64,000 bases of DNA, taken from positions 21,718,156-21,782,155 of the forward strand of contig NC_059348.1 of assembly GCF_019703515.2 (NCBI RefSeq), in the 5' to 3' direction. Under the pieces are notes generated by a model. It saw nothing but the letters and a program-made list of their open reading frames with translations. It was not told the DNA's origin and searched no databases. This document shows, piece by piece, positions 22,780 through 33,404 of the stretch. Source of the stretch: Myxocyprinus asiaticus. Its lineage: Eukaryota; Chordata; Actinopteri; Cypriniformes; Catostomidae. How positions within the stretch are numbered: the first letter of the stretch is position 1; each line of letters begins with the position of its first letter. A program made the translations under genes and the position numbers.

Positions 22780-23531
22780 TTTGACATATTAGAAAAAATA
22801 TTAGTGTCAAAAACAAAATTATAAAGACCACATTCCAACATTAGTGCAACAATCAAACCCAGAACTTCCCCCAGAACCAAACAAAGAGAAAAAGAAAAAT
22901 GTGCACATTAACCCCCCGCATGACAGCACCAACCAGCGTCCATCCCTCTAAACTCAAACAGTCCATGTATGCCTATGAGAACCACCGTGACAACTTTACC
23001 ATCGAATTGCTCAAGTCTGGTGTTTCTATACAAATTTTGTGAGATGGAATTACACAACAGAAGAAAATCTATAAAACAAACTCCAGCCAATAGGCAGAAT
23101 AAACACAAAGAACATGTAGATTCATCCACATAACTGTCCTGAAGGTGTGTTCCTCCACAAAACAAGCTTCAGCCACTAGCGGAACAAGCAGAAAAAAAAA
23201 GAAGCCCGTTCAGTTTCCTCGGGCAGTCAAACGAATGTTCAGTGAGCTGGCTGTTACATGAGTGCAGCAGATGACCTAATCCCTCCAATGCCCTGCAAAA
23301 AATATGCCATCAAACAAACTCCAGCCAACAGGAGGAATAAGCACAAAGAATATGCAGATTCATCCACAACACTGTCCCGAAGGAATGTTACTACACAAAA
23401 CAAACTCCAGCCACTAGGTGGAACCAGCACAAAAAGAAACAAAAAAGGTGCCAGTTTCATCGGACGGTCAAGTGAACGTTCAGTGAGTCAGGCCCACTCG
23501 GCTGCAACGCGAGCACCACACAAAGACTTAC

Positions 23532-24360
23532 TCAGTACATTGCCTTTATGAAGGACAATGCTTGATGGGGACAAGTAAATACTTTGCGGCCATCCTTAGC
23601 ATCTATTCTCAATTTGGCCCGGAACATCAGTGCAAAAGCGACCTTCCGTTGATGTAAGAGTTTCTTGCATACCTTGAAATGATCATGTTTCTCTCGTCGA
23701 ATTCGCAAAGTCTGGGAGCAAGAAAATGTTGTGGTTCCTTCTTTTACTCCTCGCCTTGCGTAACACAAGATCTTTATCGGATAATCTCAGAAATTTTACC
23801 AGAATTGATCGGGGCCTGTCTCCCTCAGTGGATCACCGAGCCAGAACCCTGTGAGCTCACTCGATTTCCAGCTTATGGCCTGTTATGTCGAGCAGACTCG
23901 GAAAGAGCCCAGCCAGAAATTCCAACATATTCTGACCCTCTGCTCGCTCAGGAATTCCAACAGTTTGGACATTGTTTCGCCGGTTACGATTCTCAAGGTC
24001 TTCCAACTTTTCCCAAACATGTTCCAAGTCCGCCTTGGACACTAGCGGATTAGCTGTTAATTCCCTCTCCGATGACTCCAGATAATCGATCCGTTTCTCA
24101 ACATCCGACACTCTTGTAACCATCTCAGTGAATTTCGTCTCCATGGCAGTGATCAGTCGACATATTACAGCAAGATCCTCCAAATCAGCAATGACCTTCA
24201 TCAGTATTACCGACATGTTCGAAAGTTGACGCTGAATCTCTTTCACCGCACCATCCAAATTGAGTCCCTGGTCCAGGGCCTGTTGCTCAGGGGCTTCCGC
24301 TTGAGCACGTAAGTGTCTTTTAATGTCTCCAGAAACCGAGGATTTTGAATTGTTTGACAT
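23532..24360 (-). pseudogene. L1-like ORF1 (coiled coil and RNA-binding domain), frameshifted
   Basis: The start at 24360 opens a 167-residue frame with heptad-like residues to about 110, then LEDLENRNRRNN and VGIPE, the coiled-coil to RRM junction of L1 ORF1 proteins. After a frame change, 23532-23768 supplies the C-terminal domain (LRIRREKHDHF...FRAKLRID). ORF1 proteins coat LINE RNA as trimers. The shift around 23860-23770 would separate the RRM from the C-terminal domain. Confidence 0.78.
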
Positions 24361-24504
24361 ATTGTCTTCATAGAACAGTTATGGAACAGGGTGTATCGAA
24401 TCTTACTGGTTTATTACACAAAAAGTATTAAAACTAGCAAAGTGCGCAGAGCTCGCCGTTCACACATCCGAACCTCGCATGGCACCACGCGACTTGGGGA
24501 TGGA

Positions 24505-25160
24505 AGCTTTTGGTTTTGTTGAGGTGTGAGGAGGAGGATACAGAGAGGAGAGAAAAATTGGGAAATGGCAGGTTATAAACATTTTCAGGCTGTCTGGTAT
24601 GTCTATAGGATTCGGGGGGAAACGGCTTGGAGAATGGAGTGTCTGAGATGATGGTATAAGGGAATTTCATAAGGAAATTTCAGTACTGAACAGGGAGGAA
24701 CTGGGGTTGGTGTCGGGTTTGCTTCTGGGGCCAAGAGGGAGTCAGCGATCTGTTTTTTTTTTTTGTCTGGAATGTGCTCGGCTTTAATAATAAATTGGTT
24801 ATGGATGGAAATCCAGGTTAGACGCCTAAAAAGGGATGACAATTCTGGAGAATGGGATCTGCCTTTATTAATGCACTGGACAGTGGCTTGGTTATCGTAG
24901 TGGACTAGGATGCTTTTAGACATCTATCCCGAACTCCAGAGGGATGCTGCTACCACGATGGGGAGAAGTTATTCTGCAGCGGCATCTGGGAGAAGAGGCC
25001 TCCGAGCTTGAGGTTTGACGGCCTCGATTCGCTGCTGGAGGTTGAGGAATGGCATTGGGGGAAGCAGAGATGATCCTGGGTTCAACGAGCTGTTGGAGTC
25101 CAGAGCGATGGAGAATTCGTCATCTGAGGGGAACAGGTCGAGTTCCTGAGACATCTTCAA
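24505..25160 (-). pseudogene. DIRS/Ngaro gag start and RNase H fragment
   Basis: The minus-strand frame beginning 25160 (MKMSQELDLFPSDDEFS) resembles the start of a DIRS-type gag. After a stop near 24970 it passes directly into PIVVAASLW, then SILVHYDNQATVQCINKGRS and a long RNase H-like frame to 24603. The reverse transcriptase that should lie between is absent, so the element was internally deleted before or after the L1 insertion. The frame then leads into the segment continued by the recombinase at 19247. Confidence 0.65.
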
Positions 25161-25521
25161 GTATGGGTGAGGCGTGATGCCAGAAGACTTGATGCCATGT
25201 AGAGGTAAACTGCTGTTTATATACGCTCACTCAGGTGATGAGATTGGTCAGATTAAATTACCTTGCTCCTCCCAAACCTTGTTTATAAAACTCCATTTGA
25301 CTTTAATGTGTGATTTTATTATTTGAAAATCTATGTATTTTACTATTTAGGCTCATAGCTCACTGTGGATTTTATTCTCTGCTATTTTGAGGAGTGTTTG
25401 ATGCATATCCATTACAATAAACAATCTCAATTCCTGAGTCCCAACTCCCAACAAATAACCAAATAACCATTCGTGAATATATTACAAATGTTACTGTGCA
25501 CATCTCTAGTAAATAACATAA

Positions 25522-25835
25522 GTCATGCAGTCAACAGGAATGAATATTTTAATAATCCTATGCCCTAACCTACACCCTAATCCTAAACGTCAATAGAGTA
25601 ACAATTTCATTTTAGTGTGAAAATGCAACCTCTGAATCGTATTCACGATTGTTTATGTGAACGTGATACATCCTGGTTTCCATGGGACCAAAGCCCATGA
25701 CTCAGATTCTGTAAAACCACAGGGAAAGGTGATCACGATTAAATTTATGCAAATGCTTGTGAGTATTCGGTAGTATAGGGTCAATTTCAGGACACAAACT
25801 TTCTGAAGCATGACAATATCCTGTGTGATCATGTT
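25522..25835. repeat. Interspersed repeat, copy 1
   Basis: CAGTCAACAGGAATG, a CCCTAACCTA-type stretch, AGTGTGAAAATG, a GTTTCCATGGGACCA block and a CATGTTGTC end occur in the same order at 61811-62145. It is about 310 bp, with no coding capacity and no family name assigned. Confidence 0.6.
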
Positions 25836-25989
25836 GTCAACGTAGTTTATATTTGTTTATAAGTTCATATTTGTCTAAAAAACTCATTTATGCATAAGTC
25901 TTTAGATCAAAGGGTTTTTAAGATGAGAAACATTAATTCAATTAGGTGTGTTCAAACTTTTGACCGGTAGTGTATATCATAATCCTAAA

Positions 25990-27266
25990 TCAACAAATCT
26001 CTAAATCCAAGTTAACATAATGAGAACAATACAACAGCTGAAGGTTTTAAACTATAGTCAATATCTAAAGCAATTGTGCATATGTGTTTTAATTAGAAAT
26101 GGACTCCCAGCAGTTAATCACTGAAACATAATTTCACTGGTACACAAAATAAAGCCATTGTTAGTTTAGAAAAATGTCCAGTCGGCACAGAAATAGATGG
26201 CACAATTAATGAACTGAAGGTTCAGGATATTGAAGGTTCATCATGAGGCAAATACATCAAGATCATTGTTCACTAGAGACATCACTCAAATGTCTGTAGT
26301 GTTTGAGGTAAACAAATGTGGAGTGGTGCACTCTAGCACAGCACACCCAATAACTGATGTGATGTTCAATACGCTTCTCTTATAATCCAGTAAAAAAAAT
26401 CAAAGTGCATGAGAGCCACTTAATAAGCTAATATGTGTAGCAGCCCACTAGGGAGGAAGTATCTCCAACCCACACACTGAAGTCATGATACACACTTAAT
26501 TTTGATCATATAGAATATAAAATACCAAGACACATCTGAGCCTCAAGCACACAATGTATATCAGAAGTGGTAAAGTATGCAGAAATATATTTAATACATA
26601 CAGTTTACACTGTAGGGGTACATCATAATGTTTTCTGATGTTGCTGGGTTTCAGTGTGCATGGGAACATATTAGGAGGCCCATTTTTAGTGGAAAGAAAT
26701 AAGTGGTATAAGTGTCTATTAGGGTGGGAATAGCTATACAGATATATGTGTCATAACTCAGTCAGAGGTCATCTTAATTTCAGCAAAGGTCCTTTGGGTA
26801 TCACTAAAACTATATTGAGTAACAGTGAAAATGCAGCCATGCTCAATTGTTTGTGTTACATTTCTATAGTAACAGCTAATCTTGTCATTTATTGAAACAT
26901 GCAATTGATTTCCTATCGATTTTTCATTGAGTGTGTGTAACGATCCCTTATGTTTTTCTCTCTCAAGGGTGTGCCATCACAAACAGGGGGGCAATTGAGA
27001 AGTTTTAAGAGCAATAATAATTCACCTGACATGGACCATTTAAAAGATTAAAGATTTTATTTTCCCTCGTAAAAAGGCCATCAAATGCCTTCAGTCACAC
27101 AAATCCAGTCAAAGATTCCATTCTTACGATACTGTTTGTAAATATAATAAATATGAAAATAATAAAACAGCTTCCTGTCTGACCTCACACTCTTACTTGA
27201 ATCAAGTAATTGGGTGATTAGAAGAGTGAAATATTTTATGAGACATTTATGTGTTAGCTCATAAAA
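25990..27266. other. No recognisable gene
   Basis: AT-rich sequence with only short chance frames; no repeat ends identified. Confidence 0.45.
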
Positions 27267-27268
27267 TA

Positions 27269-28857
27269 CAGTTGAAGTCAGAAGTTTACATACACCTTAG
27301 CCAAATACATTTAAACTCAGTTTTTCACAATTACTGACATTTAATCATAGAAAACATTCCCTGTCTTAGGTCAGTTAAGATCACTACTTTATTTTAAGAA
27401 TGTGAAATGTCAGAAAAATAGTAGAGAGAATGATTTATTTCTGCTTTTATTTCCTTCATCACATACCCAGTGGGTCAGAAGTTTACATACACTTAGTTAG
27501 TATTTGGTAGCATTGCCTTTAAATTGTTTAACTTGGGTCAAACGTTTTGGGTAGCCTTCCACAAGCTTATCACAATAAGTTGCTGGAATTTTTGCCCATT
27601 TATCCAGACAGAACTGGTGTATCCGAATCAGGTTTGTAGGCATCCTTGCTCGCACATGCTTTTTCAGTTCTGCCCACAAATTTTCTATCGGATTGAGGTC
27701 AGGGCTTTGTGATGGCCACTCCAATACCTTGACTTTGATACACTTAAGCCATTTTGCCACAACTTTGGAGGTATGCTTGGGGTCATTGTCCATTTGGAAG
27801 ACCCATTTGCGACCGAGCTTTAACTTCCTGGCTGATGTCTTGAAATGTTGCTTCAATATATCCACATCAATTTCCTTCTTCATTATGCCATCTATTTTGT
27901 GAAGTGCACCACAAAATGATGCTGCCACCCCATGCTTCACGGTTGGGATGGTGTTCTTCAGCTTGCAAGCATCACCCTTTGTCCTCCAAACATAACGATG
28001 GTCATTATGGCCAAACAGTTCAATTTTTGTTTCATCAGATCAGAGAACATTTCTCCAAAAAGTAAGATCTTTGTCCCAGTCTGCACTTGCTTTTTTAAGG
28101 CGGTTTTGGAGCAGTGGCTTCTTCCTTGCTGAGCAGCCTTTCAGGTTATGTCGATATAGGACTCGTTTTACTGTGGATATAGATACTTGTCTACCTGTTT
28201 TCTCCAGCACCTTCACAAGGTCCTTTGCTGTTGTTTTGGGATTGATTTGCACTTTTCGCCCCAAACTACATTCATCTCTAGGAGACAGAATGCGTCTCCT
28301 TCCTGAGCAGTATGATGGCTGCCTGGTCCCATGGTGTTTATGCTTGCATACTATTGTTTGTACAGATGAACATGGTATCTTCAGGCATTTGTAAATTGAT
28401 CCCAAGGGTGAACCATACTTGTGGAGGTCCACAATTTTTGTTCTTGGCTGATTTCTTTTGATTTTCCCATGATGTCAAGAAAGAAGCACTGAGTTTGAAG
28501 GTAGGCCTTAAAATACATCCAGAGGTACACCTCCAATTGACTCCAGTTAGCCAATTAGCCTATCAGAAGCTAACTGGCTAATTGCCTAAAATGATGCTTG
28601 ACATCATTTTCTGAAATTTTCCAAGCTGCTTAAAGGCACAGTTAACATAGTGTATGTAAACTTCTGACCCACTGGAATTGTGATATAGTCAATTAAAAGT
28701 GAAACAATCTGTCTGTAAACAATTGTTGTAAAAATTACTCATGTCATGCACAAAGTAGATATCCTAAATGACTTGCCAAAACTATAGTTTGCTAAAATGA
28801 AATCTGCGGAGTGGTTAAAAAATAGTTTTAATAGTTTTAATGATTTCAACCCAACTG
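27269..28857 (-). mobile_element. Sleeping Beauty-like Tc1 transposon
   Basis: TA dinucleotides flank a 1,589-bp element beginning CAGTTGAAGTCAGAAGTTTA. An inner direct repeat (GGGTCAGAAGTTTACATACA) lies at about 27473, and its inverted partner (TGTATGTAAACTTCTGACCC) at about 28653. This IR/DR arrangement, length and transposase match the Sleeping Beauty group. The right outer repeat has been reduced to CCAACTG, so the ends are asymmetric and probably no longer mobilisable. Confidence 0.9.
27497..28470 (-). pseudogene. Sleeping Beauty-like transposase pseudogene
   Basis: The start MGKSKEISQ (28470) is followed within ten codons by a frame change into KIVDLHKYGSPLGS. The paired-like DNA-binding region (HTHs, GRRR linker, STVKRVLYRHNLKG) is readable to FWRNVL. 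There TGG has become TGA, just before SDETK with the first catalytic aspartate. The centre has a short deletion, and the frame resumes at KHGV through MDNDPKHTS (second aspartate) and PDLNPIENLW (glutamate), ending GNATKY at 27497. All three DDE residues survive, but stop, shift and deletion inactivate it. Confidence 0.9.
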
Positions 28858-28879
28858 TAGGTACAGTATATATGCATAA

Positions 28880-29600
28880 CACACACACACACCCAAGCAC
28901 AGAAAAGCAGGGTAGAAAAAGCTTCCCCTCAGTGTGTGACATGGGCGTGAGAGTGCTGGTGTCTTTGGCCAAAAGGTTATTGTATAACACTATGAGTGAG
29001 ATTGTCACCTGGGGTGCTGGCACTCACCACTGAATCCAGCCTGCATTAAAGCAGAATCTATTTACAAAGACAGGGGCTGAGCAGATCCCCCACTACACAC
29101 GGTAGCATCGCTCCTGAACATCCAAGGGATGATGAATTCTTTCATTATCTCAAATTAGATTTTAACCCCTGTGCTCATGACTGCTCTCAGATACCTGTGG
29201 TGGAGAGAGTGAGAGCTTTAACGAGATTCTGTTCTGAGAGAAATCGTGATAGCAAGGTTCCACATGTTCTCCCATTGGTACGGCTTCATATAATTTCTGC
29301 AGATTCATAACCCTTCCTGAGCCTAAATGTTTTGCTCAAACAATGAAGTCTGTTTTAGTACTCCATAAACATGTACAGGTGCAGTGATGGATGTCATATT
29401 AAAACAACAGCATTGTCATTTGTGCCATTTCCAAACAATCAGGGAGCTATCAAAGAGATTCATAATTAATTTAAGGCATTCGCTGATGGGGAAAAAACAA
29501 AAGAGATGAGAGGGACAGACAATAGATCTGTTTGACAAAACACCTTGACCCTGAGAAGATCCGAATCCGAACCTTTCTCTTCCTGATCATCTGACCCTGG
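28880..29600. other. No recognisable gene
   Basis: Contains a short CA run near 28881; no other feature seen. Confidence 0.45.
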
Positions 29601-29605
29601 TTTTA

Positions 29606-30023
29606 TGCACTGCTTGGCCAAAAAAAAAGTGGCCCTTAGAATTTAAATAAGCAAATACTTAAGAGCACATGATTGGATCATTATTACAGTGATTAATATG
29701 TTTCAGCTGGAACAATTCTTTTAACTCTAACTGATGCAGTGTGTAGCTTCTCATTTCTTAAACAACCATGTCGGACGACGTACCCCGTGGTCGTGGAAAA
29801 GATGTTACTGTGTTTCAGAAGGGGCAAATTATTGACCTGTATCAAGCAAAGAAATCATCTGAGGAGATTTCTGAAATCACTGGAATTGGGTTTAGAACTG
29901 TCCAACGCATTTTTAAAACCTGGAAGGATAGTGGTGAACCGTCAGTTTCGCGGAAGAAATTTGGCAGAAAAAAAATCTTGAATGATCGTGATCGGAGATC
30001 ACTAAAACACTTGGTGAAGTCAC
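29606..30023 (+). pseudogene. Tc1-like element fragment with transposase N-terminus
   Basis: An end of the type CTGCTTGGCCAAAAAAAAAGT lies at 29611. A frame from 29768 encodes MSDDVPRGRGKDVTVF, an HTH (EEISEITGIGFRTVQRIF) and KTWKDSGEPSVSRKK, typical of a Tc1 DNA-binding domain. It is cut after about 85 residues by the LTR that starts at 30024; the catalytic part is not seen further on. Confidence 0.72.
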
Positions 30024-30185
30024 TGTAACAAGGTAAATGGAAAGGAGGAGGCGAGAACCGGCTTGATAATATAAATAAAGGTTTAATAATAAACTTAACC
30101 AAAAGCACAAACACACACAGGTGTCAGACAGCTGTCCGTAACTCTCTCGCACTGCCGTCTCCGGTTGGTCTTATCCCTCTCGGGC
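30024..30185 (+). mobile_element. LTR fragment of the 15718 family
   Basis: TGTAACAAGG followed by GGAAAGGAGGAGGCGAGAAC matches the solo LTR at 15718. The match runs to CTCTCGGGC, where a TTAA (30186-30189) begins a MITE. The 3' third of the LTR is missing. Confidence 0.7.
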
Positions 30186-30189
30186 TTAA

Positions 30190-30600
30190 AGGAATAGTTC
30201 ACCCAAAAATGAAAATTTGCTGATAATTTACTCACCCTCAGGCCATCCAAGATGTATCTGAGTTTCTTTCTTCATCAAAACAGAATTTAAGACTTTTAGG
30301 ATTTCATTTCAGGTCTCCTCCTCTAAACAATGCAAGTGAATGTACTCCATTTCTTTGACGGTCCAAAATGCATATTTAGGGTGCATCAAAATAATCCACA
30401 CGACTCCAGTCGACAAATAAAGTTCTTCTGAACCCAAACGGTTGATTATTTTTAGAAACAAAACAATACTTATATACTTTTTAACTACAAATGTTCGCTT
30501 CCGTACATCTCTGTGACCTGAGCTCATGAGAGGGATGACGTAAGCTTGTTGGTAAAGTCACGAGTCACGTGGAGGAGGAGTCAGGAAGCGAATAGTTTAT
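30190..30600. mobile_element. TTAA-type MITE, copy 3
   Basis: TTAA then AGGAATAGTTCACCCAAAAA is the cleanest terminus of the family in this window. The right boundary is approximate. Confidence 0.6.
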
Positions 30601-31408
30601 ACACTTGGAAACTAAAATTGAGTGAATCATTATAATTCTTTAATATTGTTTATTATCAATGGCATTTTCACTGTCACTTAAGCCAACTCATTCTCACTGT
30701 TGTCAGTCAGAAGAACTAACTGTGCATTCTTCTTGCCCCTTCATAAAAATACAAATTGTGGATATGTTATCTATGCATAGCTGCAATTACATTATGGTAA
30801 ACATTTCTAAATAAATGCTATAATAAAACAGATGCCACTATCTATACAAATTACTAATTATAAAATAAATTTTAGTGCAGTTCCATTGTAGTACAGCATT
30901 TCTATTTTTTTTTTAAAACTATAGATATCATATCAATATTTTACGTCCCCTAACCCAACCCCAACTCTACACCGAACCCCTTTTCAACCATATAAAACGT
31001 GTAACGGGCAGATACATTTACAGTCACAATAGTTTTTACACTATTAAATAGATATGTTTGAGCACCTAACCCCACCCCTATGCCTAAACCAACAAATTCT
31101 CAACAATATAAAATACATTATATGCAGATAAATGTACAATCACAATAAAAGTGAGCAACAGAGAAAGGCATAGAAAGATGAAGCTCTGCAAAAGAAAGTA
31201 CTAGGTATGAGGACAATGAGTTGGGGTTGCTGTAAAGCTTGACACTATTGCAATTCCTCAGTGAACTGGACTATTACTGTTTCATGAGCCACACACACCT
31301 GCCTTTAAAATGATATATGGATGCATGTGCATCAGCTCACGTTAGTGATATGGACTGTAGCGTCATACTCACTGCTGGCATCACAAGGGAAGAGAAGCTG
31401 TGGGGTCC

Positions 31409-31416
31409 TATATAAG
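31409..31416 (+). promoter_or_regulatory. TATA box of ptger4
   Basis: TATATAAG lies about 200 bp before the ATG, giving an expected start near 31440 and a 5'UTR of about 170 nt. An upstream GCGTCA (about 31360) could be a CRE half-site, which would suit a cAMP-coupled receptor gene; this last point is inference. Confidence 0.6.
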
Positions 31417-31609
31417 CAGTGACACCTATGAGTCCAATCGAGGCCACAACATAGAGGGATGCAAGCAAAAGCTTTGTTCTCTGTCTCGTTTGTTAACTTT
31501 ACTCACCATCACTTAATATCAAGTGGATGCAAACAAACGAACTATTGCGTTCCTATGGATAAATTGAGCGTTGACTCTCCGTTTTTGAACTCAAACTTTT
31601 CAACCAGAT

Positions 31610-32449
31610 ATGAATGATTCGTTTTTGAACGTGGGCTTCAATATGTCAGAAGTTATTGTGCCTTTCACCAACAGCTCATCGCGTGCCTTGAGCCTCGACT
31701 ATCGCTCTCTCATCACTTCAGCCACAATGTTCGGCGTCGGAGTCCTCGGAAACCTCGTAGCGATCGTGGTGCTTTGCATCTCCAAGAAGGAGCAGAAAGA
31801 GACCACCTTCTACACCCTGGTGTGCGGAATGGCAATCACGGACCTGCTGGGCACCTGTTTCACCAGTCCAGTGGTCATCGCCACATACATTGCGGGCAGG
31901 TGGCCGGGCGGAGCGCTCTTATGCCATTTCTTCTCCTTCTCCATGCTCTTCTTCGGCTCGGCTGGGATGTCTATTCTGTGCGCCATGTCAGTGGAGAGAT
32001 ATCTGGCCATAAACCACGCATACTTTTACTCCCAACATGTGGACAGGACCATGGCACGGTTTGCGTTGATGGCGACATATCTGGCGAATATCGTGCTGTG
32101 CATCATGCCTAGTTTTGGTTTTGGAAAGCACAAGAGACACTTTCCGGGAACTTGGTGCTTCTTAGACTGGCGCGCCATGGACTCTGTCGGTGCCTCGTAT
32201 ACATTTCTATACGGAGGGTTTATGTTGGTTTTGATCGCCGTTACGGTGCTGTGTAATTTCGCCGTGTGTCGTTCGCTGGTTGGGATGAGTAAGATGACTC
32301 GCATGGTCAGGACAGAAGTCTCCGGACACACAGGGTCCAGACGCAGGTTCCCGACATTAACATCCGTCACATCTGCGGCAGAGATTCAGATGTTCTGGCT
32401 GTTAATATTTATGACTATCGTGTTCCTGACATGCTCCATCCCTTTAGTG
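31610..32449 (+). CDS. ptger4: Prostaglandin E2 receptor EP4, exon 1 (residues 1-280)
   Basis: This exon encodes the extracellular N-terminus to the end of TM6 of a class A GPCR for prostaglandin E2; EP4 couples to Gs and raises cAMP. Three N-glycosylation sequons lie at N2, N11 and N21. TM1 carries N48; KEQKETTFYTLVCG and TDLLGT (D78) form ICL1-TM2. C105 and C183 form the expected disulfide. E-R-Y (129-131), the prostanoid form of DRY, is followed by LAINHAYFY. GTWCFLDW in ECL2 is the prostanoid-receptor signature. ICL3 is shorter than in human EP4. The donor GTG|GTAAGT ends the exon in phase 0 after CSIPLV, the conserved prostanoid-receptor intron site. Which teleost paralogue this is cannot be decided here. 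Confidence 0.95.
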
Positions 32450-32677
32450 GTAAGTTTTTTCAGTCACACTTTATAACACAATGTTCATATTACATCTTGT
32501 CACTGTAGCCTATACACCAGTTGACTTTGATTTGGTGGAGAGAAAAAAAAAATGTTTTTAAATATTTGTAATATTTATAACAAAATGAATCAATTATAAT
32601 TAATTATATTTTTTCAAGAATTCCAGCTGTTAATGATAGATCTACTTTTATTTTTATCTCTACTGTCTACGGACGAT

Positions 32678-32683
<6 letters not shown>

Positions 32684-32748
<65 letters not shown>
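32684..32748. repeat. (TA)n(CA)n microsatellite
   Basis: About 27 bp of TA followed by about 38 bp of CA, in the ptger4 intron. Confidence 0.95.
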
Positions 32749-32752
<4 letters not shown>

Positions 32753-32769
32753 ATAGCCTATATCAAAGG

Positions 32770-32837
32770 ATTGCCAAGGAGCAAAGAAAAGACGTTTTGC
32801 ACATTATTAAAACGTCTTTTCTTTGCTCTTTGGCAAT
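32770..32837 (+). ncRNA. Candidate 29-bp RNA hairpin in ptger4 intron
   Basis: Positions 32770-32798 (ATTGCCAAGGAGCAAAGAAA and nine more bases) are complementary to 32809-32837 at every base, with one G-U wobble in RNA of the sense strand, around a 10-nt loop. The 68-nt size and terminal loop are close to those of a microRNA precursor. However, pairing is more perfect than most conserved pre-miRNAs, so a young inverted repeat or tiny MITE is the main alternative. No expression evidence is available. Confidence 0.4.
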
Positions 32838-33095
32838 TCACATTGAACAAATCTGCTGAAAAGGCAAGTAAAATTATTCACGTGCACGCATAGCCTACAT
32901 GATAACACGATCCCCAGCATGGTCATACAGTGATGTCACATGAAACAGGTAAATTTGCTCATACATTACCGTGAATTATTATTATTATTATTATTATTAT
33001 TTTGGTATATGCACGAATTGAGTGTCTTATAAAGGAAATTAATATAATAATACCCGATTAATAATAGCTACAGGAGATGACAAAAAAAAAAAAAA

Positions 33096-33404
33096 AACTT
33101 TACAGGCGTCTTATCACATGGCTCGTTGTGCATGACACCGCAGAGACTCACAGCATGTGGAGGCTCATGCTACTCTCTGCGATCCACACACAACTTACCA
33201 CGTGCCCCACTGAGAGCGAAAACCACTAATTGTGACCACAAGGAGGTTACCCCATGTGACTCTATACCCTCCCTAGCAACCGGGCCAATTTGGTTGCTTA
33301 GGAGACCTGGCTGGAGTCACTCAACACACCATGGATTTGAACTCATCAGTCCAGGGGTGGTAGTCAGCATCAATACTCGCTGAGCTACCCAGGCCCCCCA
33401 GGCC
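33096..33404 (-). mobile_element. tRNA-derived SINE, copy 1
   Basis: Read on the minus strand, the head GGGCCTGGGTAGCTCAGCGA contains an A box, and GAGTTCAAATCC is a slightly degraded B box. The body matches the plus-strand copy at 55780, including GCAACC...TTGGCCCGGTTGCTAGG and GTGGTTTTCGCTCTCAGTGG. It lies antisense in the ptger4 intron. The ORF over it is not a gene. Confidence 0.8.

Larger units (their letters stand above)
19256..24496 (-). mobile_element. L1-like LINE, near full length, inserted in a DIRS element
   Basis: On the minus strand, ORF1 (23532-24360), a spacer of about 750 bp and ORF2 (19558-22779) are followed by a poly(A) tail, seen as T runs at 19257-19280. Flanking GGGATGGA octamers at 19248-19255 and 24497-24504 are the likely target duplication. 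The spacer contains two copies, about 240 bp apart, of a CAAACTCCAGCCA-containing segment (near 23077 and 23315). Both ORFs carry stops and shifts, so this is a dead copy. Confidence 0.82.
17133..25972. mobile_element. Tc1-type terminal repeats enclosing a transposon nest
   Basis: CACTACTAGTCAAAAGTTTA begins after a TA (17131-17132), and its inverted partner AACTTTTGACCGGTAGTG ends before a TA (25973-25974). The ends match each other and have the expected TA targets. The 8.8 kb between holds later insertions: a DIRS/Ngaro remnant, an L1-like LINE inside that, and unassigned repeats. No Tc1 transposase is seen, so the original element was probably a short non-autonomous copy. Confidence 0.6.
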
